From NCBI GenBank assembly GCA_963849065.1, contig CAWKFM010000004.1:806001-870000 (forward strand): a DNA stretch of 64,000 nt, in the 5' to 3' direction. Numbering within the stretch: the stretch's first letter is position 1; each line of letters begins with the position of its first letter. The notes under the pieces are model-generated. The model was not told where the DNA came from. It made no database searches and saw only the letters and a list, made by a program, of their open reading frames with translations. The position numbers and the translations under genes were made by a program. This document shows, piece after piece, positions 33,025-42,558 of this stretch. Origin of the DNA: TOLSYN sp963849065 (lineage in GTDB: Bacteria; Acidobacteriota; Terriglobia; Terriglobales; Acidobacteriaceae).

Positions 33025-35487
33025 CTAGAAATAATTGGTGTCGCCGCTGTAGGTGAGTGTCAGTGTGTTCGCCCCTACGGGCAGGGTGGAAGTGATGTAC
33101 GTTGCCTGGCCGGAGCCATTCAGCGCGGTGGTGGGCAAAAGTGTTGTGCCGCCTTCGGTGAACGTGACGGTTCCCGTAGGCACCACCCCGCTTCCGCTGC
33201 CGCCCACGGTCAATGTGAACGTGACGGAGTTGCCATAGACTGACGGGTTCAAGCTTGAGGTTATGGAGAGAACGGACGTCGCCTTGGTGACGGTGAGCGT
33301 GCCGTTGACGAAGTTGAATGAATAATTGGCTGCGCTCAGTGTTCCGGCCGCAGCGGTGATGGTATAGCTGCCTACCGGCGAGGCCGCGGTGGCCGTCGTC
33401 GTCAAACTCGGTGAACCGGTCAGTACCGCACTGGTATCACCGTTTACAAAACCAGAATAGGTCGGGGTGAAGGCTGGGTTGGCCGCACCATACACACGCG
33501 AGGCGTTGTTGGCCGTGACCGTAAGATTGGCCTTGTTGACCGTCAGGGGGACGGTAGTGGTGGCCGTGGTGTAATCGACGCCGTCGGTTGGGGTGAAGGT
33601 CACAGACAGCGTTTGTGACCCAGCGCCGAGGACAGCGCCTGCAGCCGGGGTGTAGACGAAGGTGCCCGGCACGCTGGCGGTGGCGTTCAGTTGCACCGCG
33701 CTCAGCGGCGTTCCGTAAGTGATCGGCGCTGGCGTTGCCCAGGTAATTACCGGAGTTAGTTGGTCGATGTCGTACGTGACACTGCCGGAAGAACTGTTGT
33801 AATTTTCATCCCCAGCATAGGCAGCGGTGATCGTGTACGATCCGGCTGGCGATCCGCCGAGGCCGCTGACGCTGAAGGCGCCCGAAGCATTGACGTCACC
33901 GGAGCCCCACGCAGTACCGTTGTAGGTGATGCTCATCAGGCCAGTCGCGCCGGCTGTGGTCTGTCCGGTGCAGGTTGTCGCGCTGCTACCGAAGCTTCCC
34001 GCAGAGGGTGCGCACGTCACCCCGACCGTCGTCGGCAGCTTCAGTAAAGGCAATATTTCGACGTAAGAAGGAGACAGGCCGGTTGTCACCGCGACCGCAG
34101 GAATTCCTATGTTGTAGAAATCGCCCGTTGTGCCGTAACCTGACGCGGATACCGGAGAGACGGTAACCGACTTTGCTGCGGCAAAGGTGCCGTTTCCATT
34201 GCCCGCCAGACCATAGACTGCGGTCGAACCTATATCCGCATAGTCAAGATTCCCATCCCCATTGAAGGCTGCAATTAACGAGGGATTTGCACCATAAACA
34301 ACGGCCGAGCCAAAGGAGGTTATGGCGGTGCCGTTATTAAGCAGGAATCCATAAGTACCACTAGCGCCGGTGATGACGTCTGGATACCCAACATTTCGGA
34401 AGTCTCCTACTGCGATCGGTCCGAAAGCAGGCGCATCGGTAAACGTGGACGCGCCGGCGTTGGTAAACGCGCCACTTCCGGTACCAAGGAACGTGCAGGC
34501 GTTTGCGCCGGAGCCGTTATAACCAGCAACAAAGATGTCCGGCTTGCCGTCGCCATTGAAGTCGGCCAGTGCAAACCCACCAATACCCGATTGACCGCCG
34601 CACGGCCCAGGCGATCCAGTGCTTGTGCTGGGACCTGCCGCAAAGGTTCCGGTTCCAGAACCTATCAGGGTGTAGATACTGTTGGATAAATCGCAGGTCT
34701 CGACGATGTCCGGTTTGCCGTCGCCATTGACGTCAGCAATCGTGGCGGTAAAACGCGCGTCTGTGCCCGCACATGCGGTGGATGGCATGGTTGTGCCTGC
34801 GCTGAAGGTGCCATTCCCGGCTCCCAAATACACCTGCCCGGAATATGCGTTGACCAGGTCCAGATTGCCATCCCTGTTTATGTCGGCGACAAACCAGTAG
34901 GGGCAAGCTGTGATCGGTAAGCTAACCCCCTTGGTGAAGGTGCCACTGCTGCTGCCCAAGAAAATCTGTAGTGTGGCCAACGTGTCGTCACAGACCGCTA
35001 GATCGACATACCCATCGTTATTGAAGTCTCCGGAATAAATATTCGCGGCGTTTGATCCTCCGCTTAGAAACTCCAGTGGGGTGGTATCTGGATCAATGCC
35101 CGTCACCGTCACTGCTGTGGCGCTAGACGAGCTGGTCGCATATGAGTTGTTCACCTGGAAAACGGCCTTCACGTTGGTTGTGCGTACAGGCAGAGCCCGG
35201 CGAAGGGTTGCCGTACCGCTGCTGGTCACCCACACGGTTCCGAGCAGCGCGCCGTTGTCGCAGTAGGTCGCACTGGCGTTGCAAAACTTCATCTGCCCGG
35301 CAGTCAGCGGCACTCCGCCCGAGGTCACGGTCGCGGTCAGCGTAATGATCGAACCTGCCGTTGTGCTGGTAGGGGAGACGGCCAACGTTGTCGTTGTGCT
35401 ACTGGCGGCCAAGGCAGGTTGGCAGAGGAAAAGGATGCTCCCCATCAACATCGCTAAAAGAGCCGAGAGCCGGAAGCGTTTTGTCAT
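33025..35487 (-). CDS. Secreted FG-GAP/VCBS beta-propeller protein with Ig/MBG domains, copy A
   Basis: An 820-residue exported protein: signal peptide (LLAMLMGSILFLCQPALAA), Ig-like domain, about six FG-GAP/VCBS blades with calcium-loop motifs (DFNNDGYVDLAV, DINRDGNLDLV, DVNGDGKPDIV, DFNGDGKPDIF), more Ig domains, one MBG domain (YSGFVNGDTSA) and a final Ig domain that stops at YSGDTNYF, before its last strand. It therefore lacks the C-terminal anchor seen in copy B. Likely an adhesin or surface protein. Confidence 0.82.
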   Translation of the reverse strand: MTKRFRLSALLAMLMGSILFLCQPALAASSTTTTLAVSPTSTTAGSIITLTATVTSGGVPLTAGQMKFCNASATYCDNGALLGTVWVTSSGTATLRRALPVRTTNVKAVFQVNNSYATSSSSATAVTVTGIDPDTTPLEFLSGGSNAANIYSGDFNNDGYVDLAVCDDTLATLQIFLGSSSGTFTKGVSLPITACPYWFVADINRDGNLDLVNAYSGQVYLGAGNGTFSAGTTMPSTACAGTDARFTATIADVNGDGKPDIVETCDLSNSIYTLIGSGTGTFAAGPSTSTGSPGPCGGQSGIGGFALADFNGDGKPDIFVAGYNGSGANACTFLGTGSGAFTNAGASTFTDAPAFGPIAVGDFRNVGYPDVITGASGTYGFLLNNGTAITSFGSAVVYGANPSLIAAFNGDGNLDYADIGSTAVYGLAGNGNGTFAAAKSVTVSPVSASGYGTTGDFYNIGIPAVAVTTGLSPSYVEILPLLKLPTTVGVTCAPSAGSFGSSATTCTGQTTAGATGLMSITYNGTAWGSGDVNASGAFSVSGLGGSPAGSYTITAAYAGDENYNSSSGSVTYDIDQLTPVITWATPAPITYGTPLSAVQLNATASVPGTFVYTPAAGAVLGAGSQTLSVTFTPTDGVDYTTATTTVPLTVNKANLTVTANNASRVYGAANPAFTPTYSGFVNGDTSAVLTGSPSLTTTATAASPVGSYTITAAAGTLSAANYSFNFVNGTLTVTKATSVLSITSSLNPSVYGNSVTFTLTVGGSGSGVVPTGTVTFTEGGTTLLPTTALNGSGQATYITSTLPVGANTLTLTYSGDTNYF

Positions 35488-35720
35488 GGTCTATCGCCTA
35501 TCCTTTTCCGCGTGCGTGGACCGCTCACTCACCGGAGCAACAATCTTAGGAACATAGCGATACTATGACAGATATATATATTATGTCTAGTACAAATATG
35601 CCGGATATAGAAAAGAAGTCGGGTGGGACCTTGCTGCGTGGAAAAGACCTGGAAAGCTAGACAAGGGGGATGGGTGATGCGAGGCGAGAACGTCGGAGGT
35701 TCCAAAAGCAGTGAACCGCC

Positions 35721-35753
35721 TGGAGAGGCCACGCCCGAAGGCATGCCTCTCCA
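35721..35753 (-). terminator. Perfect 9-bp hairpin after the FG-GAP copy B gene
   Basis: tggagaggc (35721-35729) and gcctctcca (35745-35753) pair perfectly, 14 nt past the stop at 35767 on the minus strand. No T-run follows directly, so it may be a processing or weak terminator hairpin. The rest of 35488-35720 holds the leader of copy A. Confidence 0.45.
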
Positions 35754-35766
35754 GACAGATCGGTTT

Positions 35767-38271
35767 TTACTGAACCGTGACCATGATGGTCACTGGTGCC
35801 GGATTTGTCACCGTGCCTGTTCCCGTGGGAGTCACGGTGACGGTATAGGTCCGCGCGGGCTTTGTTGAGGGTGCAGCCCCGCTGCAGGCCATCGAGAAGC
35901 CGGCCAGCATGATTGCCGTTGCCGTCAGCAGGACAGCCAGCGTCCTTCTCCGGCGAACCGTAAACGGTGCGCCAAGCAGGACCGCGCCAAACATCACCGC
36001 GCCACCGCTCATCCACGGAGCCACAGGAACGTGACTTGCTGCATTCGCATTGGCCGTGATCGTCAGCACGGAGGATCCGGCTCCGCCACTGGTGAGTGTG
36101 ACAGAAGGCGCGCTCGCAGAAACACTCGACGCCGCGCCATCGGTCGAGGTGACGCTGGTCGCAAAGGAAACCGTCCCGACGTAGTTGGTCGAAGTCAATC
36201 CCAGCATGACGCTGGTGCTCCCGCTAACCGATTGCGTGCTCGAGGTGAGCGTGTACGCCACTATGGGCGCCGGGTTGACGGTCAGTGTAACCGTCGATTC
36301 GGCTGGGCTGTAATCGACTATGTCGGTCGGGGTGAAGGTCACTGAAAGCGTCTGCATCCCTGCTGCGAGCACCGTACCCGCCGCCGGAGTGTAGGCAAAG
36401 GTGCCGGGTACGCTGGCTGTGGCATCCAACTGCGTCGTGCTCAGCGGTGTGCCGTAGGTAATTGCCGCTGGCGTTGCCCACTTAATTGTAGGAGTCAGCT
36501 GGTCAATGGTGTAGCTGACGCTGCCGAAAGCGCTGTTAAAATTTGAATCCCCGGCATAGGTCGCAGCAATGGAGTACGACCCGGCTGGCATCCCTCCGAG
36601 CCCGCTCACACTGAAGGCACCTGACGCATTCACGTTGCCGGAGCCCCACGCAGTCCCGTTGTAGGTGATGCTCATCAGGCCAGTCGCGCCGGCCGAGGTC
36701 TGTCCGGTACAGGTTGTCGCGCTGCTCCCGAATCTTCCCACGGAGGGCGCGCACGTCACCGCAACCGCCGTCGTCGGGAGTGTCAACATAGGCATAATTT
36801 CCACGTAGGATGGAGACAGGCCGGTTGTGATTGCGACCGCTGGAATTCCGACGTTGTAGAAGTCGCCTGTTGCGCCCAACTCTGATGCGGGTACCGGAGA
36901 GGCAGCAACTGACCTCGCTGCGGCGAAGGTGGCGTTTCCATTGCCCGCCAGACCATAGGCTGCGGTCTCACCAATATCCGCATAGTCAAGATTTCCATCC
37001 CCATTGAAGTCTGCGATTAACGATGGTGTCGCTGCATAAGAAACAGCCGGGCCAAAGGAGGCGATGGCGGTACCGTTATTCAGAAGGAACCCGTACTGGC
37101 CCGAAGCTCCGGTGATGACATCGGGATACCCAACATTTCGGAAATCTCCTACTGCAATCGGTCCAAAAGCGGGCGCATCGGTAAACGTGGGCGCGCCGGC
37201 GTTGGTAAACGTGCCACTTCCCGTTCCGAGGAAAGTGCAGGCGTTTGCATCGGAGCCGTTATAACCCGCAACAAAGAGGTCCGGCTTGCCGTCGCCATTG
37301 AAATCGGCCAATGCAAACCCGCCAATACCTGGGACGCCAGAGCCACACGGCCCAGGCGTCCCAGTGCTTGTGCTCGGACCCGCCGTAAAGGTCCCGGTTC
37401 CAGAACCGATCAGGGTGTAGATATCGTTAGATAAATCGCAGGTCTCGACGATGTCAGGTTTGCCGTCACCATTCACATCAGCAAAGGCAGCGGTGAAACG
37501 CGCATCTGAGCCCGCGCACGGAGTGGATGGCAGGGTAGTGCCTGCGCTGAAGGTGCCGTTGCCGGCTCCCAAATACACCTGCCCGGAATACGCGTTGACC
37601 AAGTCCAGATTGCCATCCCTGTTGATATCGGCAACCATCCAGTGGTTGCCATCATTGACAGGTAGGCTGACCCCTGCGGTGAACGTGTTGCTACTGCTTC
37701 CCAAGAAAATCTGAAGAGTGCCGAGTACGTCGTCATACACGGCTAGATCGACATACCCATCGTTATTAAAATCCCCAGCATAGATCGCGCCGGCGTTTGA
37801 TCCTCCGCTCAGAAACTCCACTGGGCTGGTATCTGGATCAATGCCGGTCACCGTCACGGCTGTAGCGCTAGACGAACTGGTCGCATACGTGTTGTTGACC
37901 TGGAAAACGGCCTTCACGTTGGTGGTGCCTACAGGTAGCGCCCGGCGAAGGGTCGCCGTGCCGCTGCTGGTCACCCACACAGTTCCGAGCAGCGCGCTAT
38001 TGTCGCAGTAGGTCGCACTGGCATTGCAAAACTTCATCTGCCCGGCAGTCAGCGGCACTCCGCCCGAGGTCACGGTCGCGGTGAGCGTGATCACCGAGCC
38101 CGCCGTTGCGCTCCCCGGCGAGACGTCCAGAGTGGTGGCCGTGCTATTCGCAGCCAGCGCCGCGGTGGAAAGAAGAAGGATGCTCATTATCAAGAGCACC
38201 GGGATCAAGGAAAGAGGCGAAAGACTCCGAAGGATGTTCTTCTGTGTTTTGGGACTGTGGGCAAAAGTCAT
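35767..38271 (-). CDS. Secreted FG-GAP/VCBS protein with C-terminal membrane anchor, copy B
   Basis: An 834-residue paralogue of copy A, near identical through the first ~650 residues (DFNNDGYVDLAV, DVNGDGKPDIV blades), but with a different end: an Ig-like domain, then SGGAVMFGAVLLGAPFTVRRRR and TATAIMLAGFSMACSG hydrophobic segments, and a short Thr/Pro tail. The signal peptide (LIPVLLIMSILLLSTAALAA) also differs. The offset between matching positions of A and B is about 2.75 kb, that is, a tandem gene duplication followed by swapping of the 3' modules. Confidence 0.82.
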   Translation of the reverse strand: MTFAHSPKTQKNILRSLSPLSLIPVLLIMSILLLSTAALAANSTATTLDVSPGSATAGSVITLTATVTSGGVPLTAGQMKFCNASATYCDNSALLGTVWVTSSGTATLRRALPVGTTNVKAVFQVNNTYATSSSSATAVTVTGIDPDTSPVEFLSGGSNAGAIYAGDFNNDGYVDLAVYDDVLGTLQIFLGSSSNTFTAGVSLPVNDGNHWMVADINRDGNLDLVNAYSGQVYLGAGNGTFSAGTTLPSTPCAGSDARFTAAFADVNGDGKPDIVETCDLSNDIYTLIGSGTGTFTAGPSTSTGTPGPCGSGVPGIGGFALADFNGDGKPDLFVAGYNGSDANACTFLGTGSGTFTNAGAPTFTDAPAFGPIAVGDFRNVGYPDVITGASGQYGFLLNNGTAIASFGPAVSYAATPSLIADFNGDGNLDYADIGETAAYGLAGNGNATFAAARSVAASPVPASELGATGDFYNVGIPAVAITTGLSPSYVEIMPMLTLPTTAVAVTCAPSVGRFGSSATTCTGQTSAGATGLMSITYNGTAWGSGNVNASGAFSVSGLGGMPAGSYSIAATYAGDSNFNSAFGSVSYTIDQLTPTIKWATPAAITYGTPLSTTQLDATASVPGTFAYTPAAGTVLAAGMQTLSVTFTPTDIVDYSPAESTVTLTVNPAPIVAYTLTSSTQSVSGSTSVMLGLTSTNYVGTVSFATSVTSTDGAASSVSASAPSVTLTSGGAGSSVLTITANANAASHVPVAPWMSGGAVMFGAVLLGAPFTVRRRRTLAVLLTATAIMLAGFSMACSGAAPSTKPARTYTVTVTPTGTGTVTNPAPVTIMVTVQ

Positions 38272-38448
38272 GATGTAACTTCCTTAAAATCAGTCGATAA
38301 GACTGGGCTGGAGATGCGCAAAACAAACCCAAGAAGGAGATTGACTACGCACGAACGGTTTTATGGATTGAGCGGTTGAACAAACAGCCCACAAAGGAAT
38401 GGCTGAATCGCCAGTGCGGCAGTGAAGGGATCAGTGCTCGACAAACGT

Positions 38449-39747
38449 CTACGGCGAACCGGTCTCAAGCACGTCCTGCTGGGCCGCACTTTCCCGGTCG
38501 ATTCTGTTGGCCTCTTCGATGGAAATCGGTAGCGCCGGAATGGCGTCCTGCGCCAGATCCCAGCGCCAGGTCAGATATTTGCTCTTTGCCGCCTGCTCAT
38601 CGAGGTGCTTGTAATACGCTTCGTCAGCGCCCTCGTGAACGACATAGAGGGCGGTTGTCTTTGGCGCGGCATCCCTCAAAACGACCGAAGGCTGCGGATA
38701 GTTGGACGGAGTGTTGAAACGAAGCATCTTGTCGAAGCGCCGGTGGCCAGCCGTGAGCGCGTCGATGATTTGTTTCTCGTACATGTCCTCGAAGGGGAGC
38801 CAATTCTCGTCGACCATCATCACGTCCATCTTCTTGAGCGATGCAATGCCCAGATCGCTGAAGCTGAATGTGCCGATGGTCATCAGGTGGAAATTGGGAT
38901 GGGCCCGCAACATATCAAACTCTCCACTGAACGCCTTCGAGAAGCGCTTGAGGATGGAATCGTCCATGAGCAGCGGAAAGTCCGGCATGTGTTTGGCGAT
39001 GAAGTTGTGGCCATACTGGGTGTGCTGGAGCTCTTTGTATTCCGCTATCAGGAGCATGAGCCGCTTCTTGCCCGATTCCCCGGATGCAATCTTGGAAAGT
39101 GTTGCCAACCGGCGCGCGGCGATGTCGTCTTTTGCCTCAACCCTGAAAGGTTCAGGGACGAAGAGGATATCCGCCAAAGGGAGCCCCTTCGTGGTCTTGT
39201 CCCTCACCGCGGCATGAATGCGATTCCAGATCGTCCACCAGTTACGTTTTCCGGCAAACCCCGGAGCCCATTGATTCAACTCGGCCTGGTGCCAGAGATA
39301 GTGCAAGGTTGCGCGCAGAGATAGCTTGCGGCCATCGGAAGCCACCTCGGTCTTGTCTGAGTCACCGGCGACAGTTGGAGCGCGCCCGCCGCCATCGGTT
39401 AGGCTGAAGTCCAGTTTGAGGGTCGTGACTCCATCCGGACCTTCCTGAATTGCCGATCCGAGTACCGCGCCGTAGCCGGTCATTTCCGGGGGTAGTTCAT
39501 AGGAATCGCACTCGGCTGTGTGCTCCTGAGCGCTGTTTGGCATGCGCTTGCAGAGGTAGGTGTCCCCAAGGCGAGAGATGTACATCGGGATGCCTTCGTC
39601 CTGCTCGTGGCCCGCCTCGGAACGCCGGCAGAGACAGCGTGGTCTCACTTCCTCGATATTGGGAGAGTTGTACGCCTGGGCGAGCGCTACAGGAAACGCC
39701 GGGTCAGCGGAATCTACCTCAAAATTGGCGATCTTGTACCGAGCCAT
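38449..39747 (-). CDS. DUF1173-like plasmid/ICE protein
   Basis: A 432-residue soluble protein: Cys cluster CLCRRSEAG near residue 36, YISRLGDTYLCKRMPNSAQEHTAECDSYE, a helical middle with LHYLWHQAELNQWAPGFAGKRNWWTI, and a nuclease-like or Rossmann-like end (MMVDENWLPFEDMYEKQIIDAL). The layout matches DUF1173 proteins carried on plasmids and conjugative elements, function unknown. ATG 39747 has GGAGAGG 7 nt upstream; the frame open to 39786 adds 13 poor residues. Confidence 0.72.
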   Translation of the reverse strand: MARYKIANFEVDSADPAFPVALAQAYNSPNIEEVRPRCLCRRSEAGHEQDEGIPMYISRLGDTYLCKRMPNSAQEHTAECDSYELPPEMTGYGAVLGSAIQEGPDGVTTLKLDFSLTDGGGRAPTVAGDSDKTEVASDGRKLSLRATLHYLWHQAELNQWAPGFAGKRNWWTIWNRIHAAVRDKTTKGLPLADILFVPEPFRVEAKDDIAARRLATLSKIASGESGKKRLMLLIAEYKELQHTQYGHNFIAKHMPDFPLLMDDSILKRFSKAFSGEFDMLRAHPNFHLMTIGTFSFSDLGIASLKKMDVMMVDENWLPFEDMYEKQIIDALTAGHRRFDKMLRFNTPSNYPQPSVVLRDAAPKTTALYVVHEGADEAYYKHLDEQAAKSKYLTWRWDLAQDAIPALPISIEEANRIDRESAAQQDVLETGSP

Positions 39748-40190
39748 GGCGATGCCTCTCCATATATATAATTGTAATATCAACACTATTATATATATTT
39801 ACAGAAAAGCAAGAGAATCGATTAATCGCTTCGAGTCTGCCCGGCACAAATCAGATTTGATCGGTTCTATTCGGGGAGGATTTGTCCTGCGGCGCCATCT
39901 GGGGAGTCGTTGGCTGCACTGCTTGCTCGGATGGTTTCGTATAGTGCTGGCGGCATCGGAAAGCTGCCGCCCAGCGCATGGTTATGTTGCCAGGGGCGTC
40001 ATTCCGGTGAAAGGTTTAACATGCCACTGGATGCAATCGAGTTCTGCCACTCTCGGGATGTTATCTACGTAGTAAATGACGGGTAGGCGACCATTCAGGA
40101 ACAATTTTCCTTTCCGATGTTGTCTGGCGTATGTAATCGTGTATAGGTCAGAAACCGTCTTCTGTGCTTCTGCGTCGGAGGAATCAAATA
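39748..40190. other. 443-nt divergent intergenic region before the defence cluster
   Basis: It starts with an A+T-rich block (tatatataattgtaatatc ... tattatatatattta, about 39764-39800), a good place for two divergent promoters. The rest holds a minus-strand open frame (39982-40350) that overlaps the next gene and is not credible as drawn, though its last ~55 codons (LYTITYARQHRKGKLFLNG...) look protein-like and could be a gene remnant. Confidence 0.4.
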
Positions 40191-41435
40191 ATGTCCTCAA
40201 ACAACGAAATTTTGCCAGTTCTGATAGGAGGTAGCGCACTCGCTGCCTTTCCCTCCATTTCAGCCACGGAATCAGCGTTCCTAAAGCAAGCAGCAGGCCT
40301 CTTTGCAGACGAATATTACGACCATGCTCTATTAGATATATGGAACGCATCTGTGGCCAACCTGCGACGCCGCGTGGAGGCCTATAGCACTGAGCTTTTC
40401 ATCTCGGTCGTGAAGGATGAACCCGGCCGAAAGAAATTCAATTCCGATGGTGAATCTCTCAGCGAGCGTTGGTCGGGTGTTGACGATTTAGTGCTAATCG
40501 AAGGCTCTGCACGGCTCGGCCTGTTGAATAAGAAAGCCGCCAAAGCGTTAGAGATGATCAATTGGATGCGAAATCACGCCTCGCCTGCACACGGCACCGA
40601 TCAAGCAGTTGAAAGAGAAGATGTAATAGCTCTTGTACTCTTGCTGCAAAAGAACCTCTTCGAGTACCCGCTTCCGGACCCTGGTCATTCTGTCGCGGGA
40701 ATATTCGAGCCGATAAAGAAGAAACTGCTCGACGAAGCCGGTCTTGACCTACTGCGGGCCGAAATCAATGGCCTCCGTAAAACCGATGTTCGCACCGCAT
40801 TTGGCTTCATGTTGGATGTCATAAGCGATGGGAGTACACCCGCAATCGAGAATGCAAGGGAGCTGTTTCCCTCAATATGGGAAAAAAGCAGCGAGGATCT
40901 TAAAAAAACCGCCGGTCTGAAGTATCACGCTCTTGTCGTCGAAGGTGGCCCCTCATCGACGGATGCGAAAACGCGACTGCTCGAGACACTAGTTGTGGTG
41001 GATGGCATCGCATATATTCCGGAGGGGGCGAGGGCGACCATTTACAAACGAGCCGCTCAGGCGCTAGCGAAAGCTAAGGATTCTTCCTATGGATGGGACG
41101 ATGAGAATAAAGCGGCAAGATCGCTAGCGCAATTCGGACCACATGTTCCAAAGATTGCGTTTGACGAAGTGTATCAGGAGATACTAGCAGTGTGGTGCGG
41201 CAATTTTTGGGGTAGTTCAAACGCGGACATCATACTTGATGACTTCATAGCTAGGCTGGATACGCAGGATTTAAGGAGGGTCGTTGAGCTCTTCGTCAGC
41301 AATGACAGAGTTCGTTCCGAACTGTTTCAGAGCAAGCCTAACAGCAAGGCTAAGGCGCTTCTGGAGCGGATAAAAGGAGCCTTTACACTTGAATCACACA
41401 AGAATGAGGTCGACGTGGCGATTGCCTCCCTCTAG
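40191..41435 (+). CDS. HEPN-like candidate defence protein
   Basis: A 414-residue soluble protein I cannot place in a named family. Residues about 75-175 are helical and hold MINWMRNHASPAHGTDQAVE, which fits the HEPN active-site motif R-[polar]-x-H of ribonucleases in abortive-infection and toxin systems. The C-terminal half is helical (ALAKAKDSSYGWDDENKAARSLAQFG). Start 40191 (MSSNNEIL) is the second Met of the frame. Lower G+C than the core. It precedes a cyclase-like and a TIR gene on the same strand, suggesting a defence function. RNase activity is inference from one motif. Confidence 0.65.
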   Translation: MSSNNEILPVLIGGSALAAFPSISATESAFLKQAAGLFADEYYDHALLDIWNASVANLRRRVEAYSTELFISVVKDEPGRKKFNSDGESLSERWSGVDDLVLIEGSARLGLLNKKAAKALEMINWMRNHASPAHGTDQAVEREDVIALVLLLQKNLFEYPLPDPGHSVAGIFEPIKKKLLDEAGLDLLRAEINGLRKTDVRTAFGFMLDVISDGSTPAIENARELFPSIWEKSSEDLKKTAGLKYHALVVEGGPSSTDAKTRLLETLVVVDGIAYIPEGARATIYKRAAQALAKAKDSSYGWDDENKAARSLAQFGPHVPKIAFDEVYQEILAVWCGNFWGSSNADIILDDFIARLDTQDLRRVVELFVSNDRVRSELFQSKPNSKAKALLERIKGAFTLESHKNEVDVAIASL

Positions 41436-41502
41436 TGCACGCCTGTCCGTTAAACAGCAACACTGGATTGTCAGTCGCACACTGTCGGGTCGCGGACGGA
41501 TC

Positions 41503-41543
41503 ACTGGCAATCCTTCCCCAATTCGGTAAGGGAAGAGTAGCCG
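41503..41543. repeat. 41-nt palindromic repeat, copy 1 (before the cyclase gene)
   Basis: Begins actggcaatccttcccc and ends gggaagagtagccg. Its own arms cttccc/gggaag form a hairpin. It matches copy 2 (42518-42558) at 33 of 41 positions by eye and lies 101 nt before the cyclase start. Confidence 0.7.
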
Positions 41544-41643
41544 ACAAACCGGGACTACAGTTGCGGCAAGCGCGTTATCATGGTTTGTTCTCACAATAAG
41601 AGAGTTACAAGCTTAGGGCGACGGCGGTCGCAAAAGGGTGAAT

Positions 41644-42474
41644 ATGTTGGCGGAGCAAGAGAGAATCGACCTCGATCTCGTAAATGATTATCAAGAGAAG
41701 TATGTTGTTTTCCTTGACTTGCTAGGCTTCGGCGAACTCGTCAGGAAGGTCGGACAAGATGTCCTGGAACGTCATCGGGTTGTTGAAGCTCTCAAATTGG
41801 TTAATGGCACGCTTTGTCAGATGCCCGTTATCGATCTGCGGTTTACCTGCTTTTCTGACTGCATTATTCTCTCTGCCGAGCACACGGCTAATGCGCTCTG
41901 GGAGATTTTCCGGTCCATCGAACTGCTGACTATTAACCTCTTGCAATACGATATCTTAGTGCGCGGTGGATTGAGCGTAGGGCTGACTCATCACAGCAAA
42001 GATTTCGTATTCGGGACAGCTGTGTTAGAGGCATATGATCTAGAGAGAAAAAAAGAAAAGGCCAGCGGCCCGCTCGTTCTACTGTCGCCTGAAGTCGTGC
42101 AGGACGCGATGAAATTAGGACCTGACTTCGCACAGTGGATCAAAGAAGACGGACCGGACCGTCATTTTGTGCACTACCTCATGCGCTACGCGGAGTACAC
42201 ACCCGAACGGCAAGCCGGCAAAGTGCTCCTCGAACCTCCCGCCAAGAGAATCGTTTACTTTATTTGCCAAAGGCTCAACAATGACAAGGACGGCGTGCTT
42301 AAGAAAGCCCAGTGGTTTCAGACGTACTGGAATAGCGCCGTGGCCGAACGCGGCGTGCTGCCTCGGATCGAGGCGGGAGTAACTCTCAAAGAGCCTGAAG
42401 AAGGTCCGACAATCATCACCCGTCGCTTGCTGGCCCCAGTCATTGTTCGCCGAGATGCAGAGTCCCTCGGGTAA
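41644..42474 (+). CDS. Class III nucleotide cyclase-like protein
   Basis: A 276-residue protein with a class III adenylate/guanylate cyclase-like fold: VVFLDLLGFGEL gives the first metal Asp (D25), RFTCFSDCIIL the second (D72), the usual ~45-residue spacing, then ILVRGGLSVGLTHHSKDFVFGTAVLEAYDLE matching the I-R-I-G-I-H-x-G ... G-x-A-V-x-x-A region. No sensor domain or membrane helix. ATG 41644 is favoured by aaaaggg 5 nt upstream; GTG 41638 is possible. Pycsar systems pair such a cyclase with a TIR effector, and a TIR gene follows here. Nucleotide specificity is not readable. Confidence 0.72.
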   Translation: MLAEQERIDLDLVNDYQEKYVVFLDLLGFGELVRKVGQDVLERHRVVEALKLVNGTLCQMPVIDLRFTCFSDCIILSAEHTANALWEIFRSIELLTINLLQYDILVRGGLSVGLTHHSKDFVFGTAVLEAYDLERKKEKASGPLVLLSPEVVQDAMKLGPDFAQWIKEDGPDRHFVHYLMRYAEYTPERQAGKVLLEPPAKRIVYFICQRLNNDKDGVLKKAQWFQTYWNSAVAERGVLPRIEAGVTLKEPEEGPTIITRRLLAPVIVRRDAESLG

Positions 42475-42517
42475 ATTTCGCGCACATGCGGCGCATTCCA
42501 GATATTACTCCCAATTT

Positions 42518-42558
42518 ACTGGCTACTCTTCCCCTATCCGCTAATGGAAGGGTAGCCG
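42518..42558. repeat. 41-nt palindromic repeat, copy 2 (before the TIR gene)
   Basis: ggctactcttcc (42521-42532) pairs with ggaagggtagcc (42546-42557) at 11 of 12 positions around a 13-nt loop. It lies 44 nt after the cyclase stop. The 13 nt ggctactcttccc are the exact reverse complement of gggaagagtagcc in copy 1. Confidence 0.8.

Noticed and set aside
39982..40350. Minus-strand 122-codon frame before the HEPN-like gene
   Set aside because: Overlaps the start of the HEPN-like gene head-on and has no ribosome site; only its last third looks protein-like, so it is kept as a possible remnant, not a gene.
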